A stretch of DNA of 15,511 bases, from assembly GCA_017998755.1 (NCBI GenBank), contig JAGOCL010000018.1, positions 1-15,511 on the forward strand, written 5' to 3'. This stretch comes from Spirochaetota bacterium (GTDB lineage: Bacteria; Spirochaetota; GWE2-31-10; MWDO01). The notes beneath the pieces are model-generated. The model searched no databases. It saw only the letters and a program-made list of their open reading frames with translations, and was not told where the DNA came from. The translations under genes and the position numbers were made by a program. This document shows, piece after piece, positions 14,782 through 15,511 of the stretch (its first letter is position 1; each line of letters begins with the position of its first letter).

Positions 14782-15511
14782 TCACATCAAAGCCGAGCAG
14801 TGAAATCCGCCGTCTATATAAATAACCATTCCGGTAACCATCTTACTCAAATCCGAAGCGAGATAGATAGCCGATCCGGCGATATCCTCCCCCTCTACGT
14901 GCCTTTTCATAAACGTATTTTTGATAAAACTGTTGTACATATGTAAAAAACCGGGGATGGAGCGAGCCGCTACGGTTCTCATCGGCGCCGGAGATAAAGC
15001 GTTCACTCTTATATTCTTCTCGCCGACTTCGTAGGCCAAGTATCTGACTGAAGATTCCAGCGCGGCTTTTGCGCATCCCATAGCGTTATACGCCGGAAGC
15101 GCTCTAACCGATCCGATATAAGTCAACGTCATAATCGAGCCGCCCCCTCTCTTCTCCATAAGAGGAATACAGTATTTGGACATTTTAATTAAAGTGAAAC
15201 ACGAAACGTCCATAGCCAGTTTAAATCCGTCGGAAGTCGAATTTGTAATTCCGCCGGCAAGCTCGTTTTTATTAGCGAAAGCTATTCCGTGTAAAAATAT
15301 ATCCAATCCGCCGAATTTTTTATCGATTTCGGTAAATAAATAATGAAGATGATCGTTATTTGTCGCGTCGCACTCTATCATCAACTCTGTATTGAGATTT
15401 TCGCTTAATTTCTCAAGCGTCTCTCTCAGTCGCGGTCCCTGATAAGTCAATATTAATTTCGCCCCCTGATCGGAAAATCCCTTCGCTATATGATAAGCGA
15501 TCGAATTTTCG
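14782..15511 (-). CDS. fabI: Enoyl-[acyl-carrier-protein] reductase, FabI type (5' partial)
   Basis: The frame stays open to the right edge (last full codon at 15508-15510). The in-frame TTG at 15450 is internal, since the upstream residues ENSIAYHIAKGFSDQGAKL continue the FabI pattern (S-I-A-x-x-I-A-K). About 242 of an expected 260 residues are visible, and the first nucleotide-binding glycines are missing. It is an SDR-fold enzyme. The two active-site Tyr of FabI are present, in LTYIGS and in Y-N-A-M-G-C-A-K (Tyr codon 15088-15090, Lys codon 15067-15069, Y-x6-K). The C-terminal pattern V-N-A-L-S-P-A-P-M-R-T, then YIDGGFH, also fits. It catalyses NAD(P)H-dependent reduction of trans-2-enoyl-ACP, the last step of each fatty acid elongation cycle, in the cytoplasm. 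Its place before an ETF/acyl-CoA dehydrogenase set is notable. The short C-terminus (SALM) is usual. Confidence 0.92.
   Translation of the reverse strand, partial: ENSIAYHIAKGFSDQGAKLILTYQGPRLRETLEKLSENLNTELMIECDATNNDHLHYLFTEIDKKFGGLDIFLHGIAFANKNELAGGITNSTSDGFKLAMDVSCFTLIKMSKYCIPLMEKRGGGSIMTLTYIGSVRALPAYNAMGCAKAALESSVRYLAYEVGEKNIRVNALSPAPMRTVAARSIPGFLHMYNSFIKNTFMKRHVEGEDIAGSAIYLASDLSKMVTGMVIYIDGGFHCSALM

Noticed and set aside
14668..15076. Open frames on both strands overlapping the etfB start and fabI
   Set aside because: They lie over clearly coding FabI and EtfB sequence in other frames and show no motif or start signal.

Overview
The window looks like a chromosomal segment from an AT-rich, Gram-negative-type bacterium. 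Three things point that way: two secreted lipoproteins with relaxed lipoboxes, a receiver-adenylate cyclase beside a very large TPR/GAF histidine kinase, and an ETF/acyl-CoA dehydrogenase operon. A spirochaete or similar lineage would fit the loose lipobox, the cyclase architecture and the Thr-rich lipoprotein, but this is inference and no marker gene fixes the taxon. No tRNA, rRNA, CRISPR array, transposase or integrase was seen.

Region 1 (1-4778, + strand) is a signalling operon. It holds the 3' part of a receiver-class III adenylate cyclase gene, then 19 nt later a 1225-residue histidine kinase. The kinase has a degenerate STAND/AAA-like N-terminus, TPRs, a GAF-like domain, a coiled coil and a complete HisKA/HATPase core with an unusual insertion. 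The simplest model is that the kinase phosphorylates the receiver and so sets cAMP output.

Region 2 (4779-9541, + strand) encodes two exported lipoproteins built from extracellular beta-sandwich modules. The first carries a Thr-rich linker of about 120 residues. The second ends in fourteen Asp-box/BNR-type blades of about 42 residues, enough for two seven-bladed propellers. A strong palindrome follows it.

Region 3 (9542-10795, + strand) is a tight two-gene cassette: a small protein with a HEPN-like RxxxxH motif and a four-helix membrane protein. This is the best candidate here for an undescribed system, plausibly a toxin, defence or stress-response pair. That role is inferred only from motif and pairing.

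Region 4 (10796-11079) is a convergent intergenic zone with a large palindromic element and a textbook intrinsic terminator for the minus-strand operon.

Region 5 (11080-15511, - strand) reads fabI (5' end beyond the window), etfB, etfA, acyl-CoA dehydrogenase. It combines an NADH-type enoyl-ACP reductase with an acyl-CoA dehydrogenase and its dedicated electron-transfer flavoprotein. The EtfB motifs resemble the clostridial Bcd/Etf type more than the mitochondrial type.
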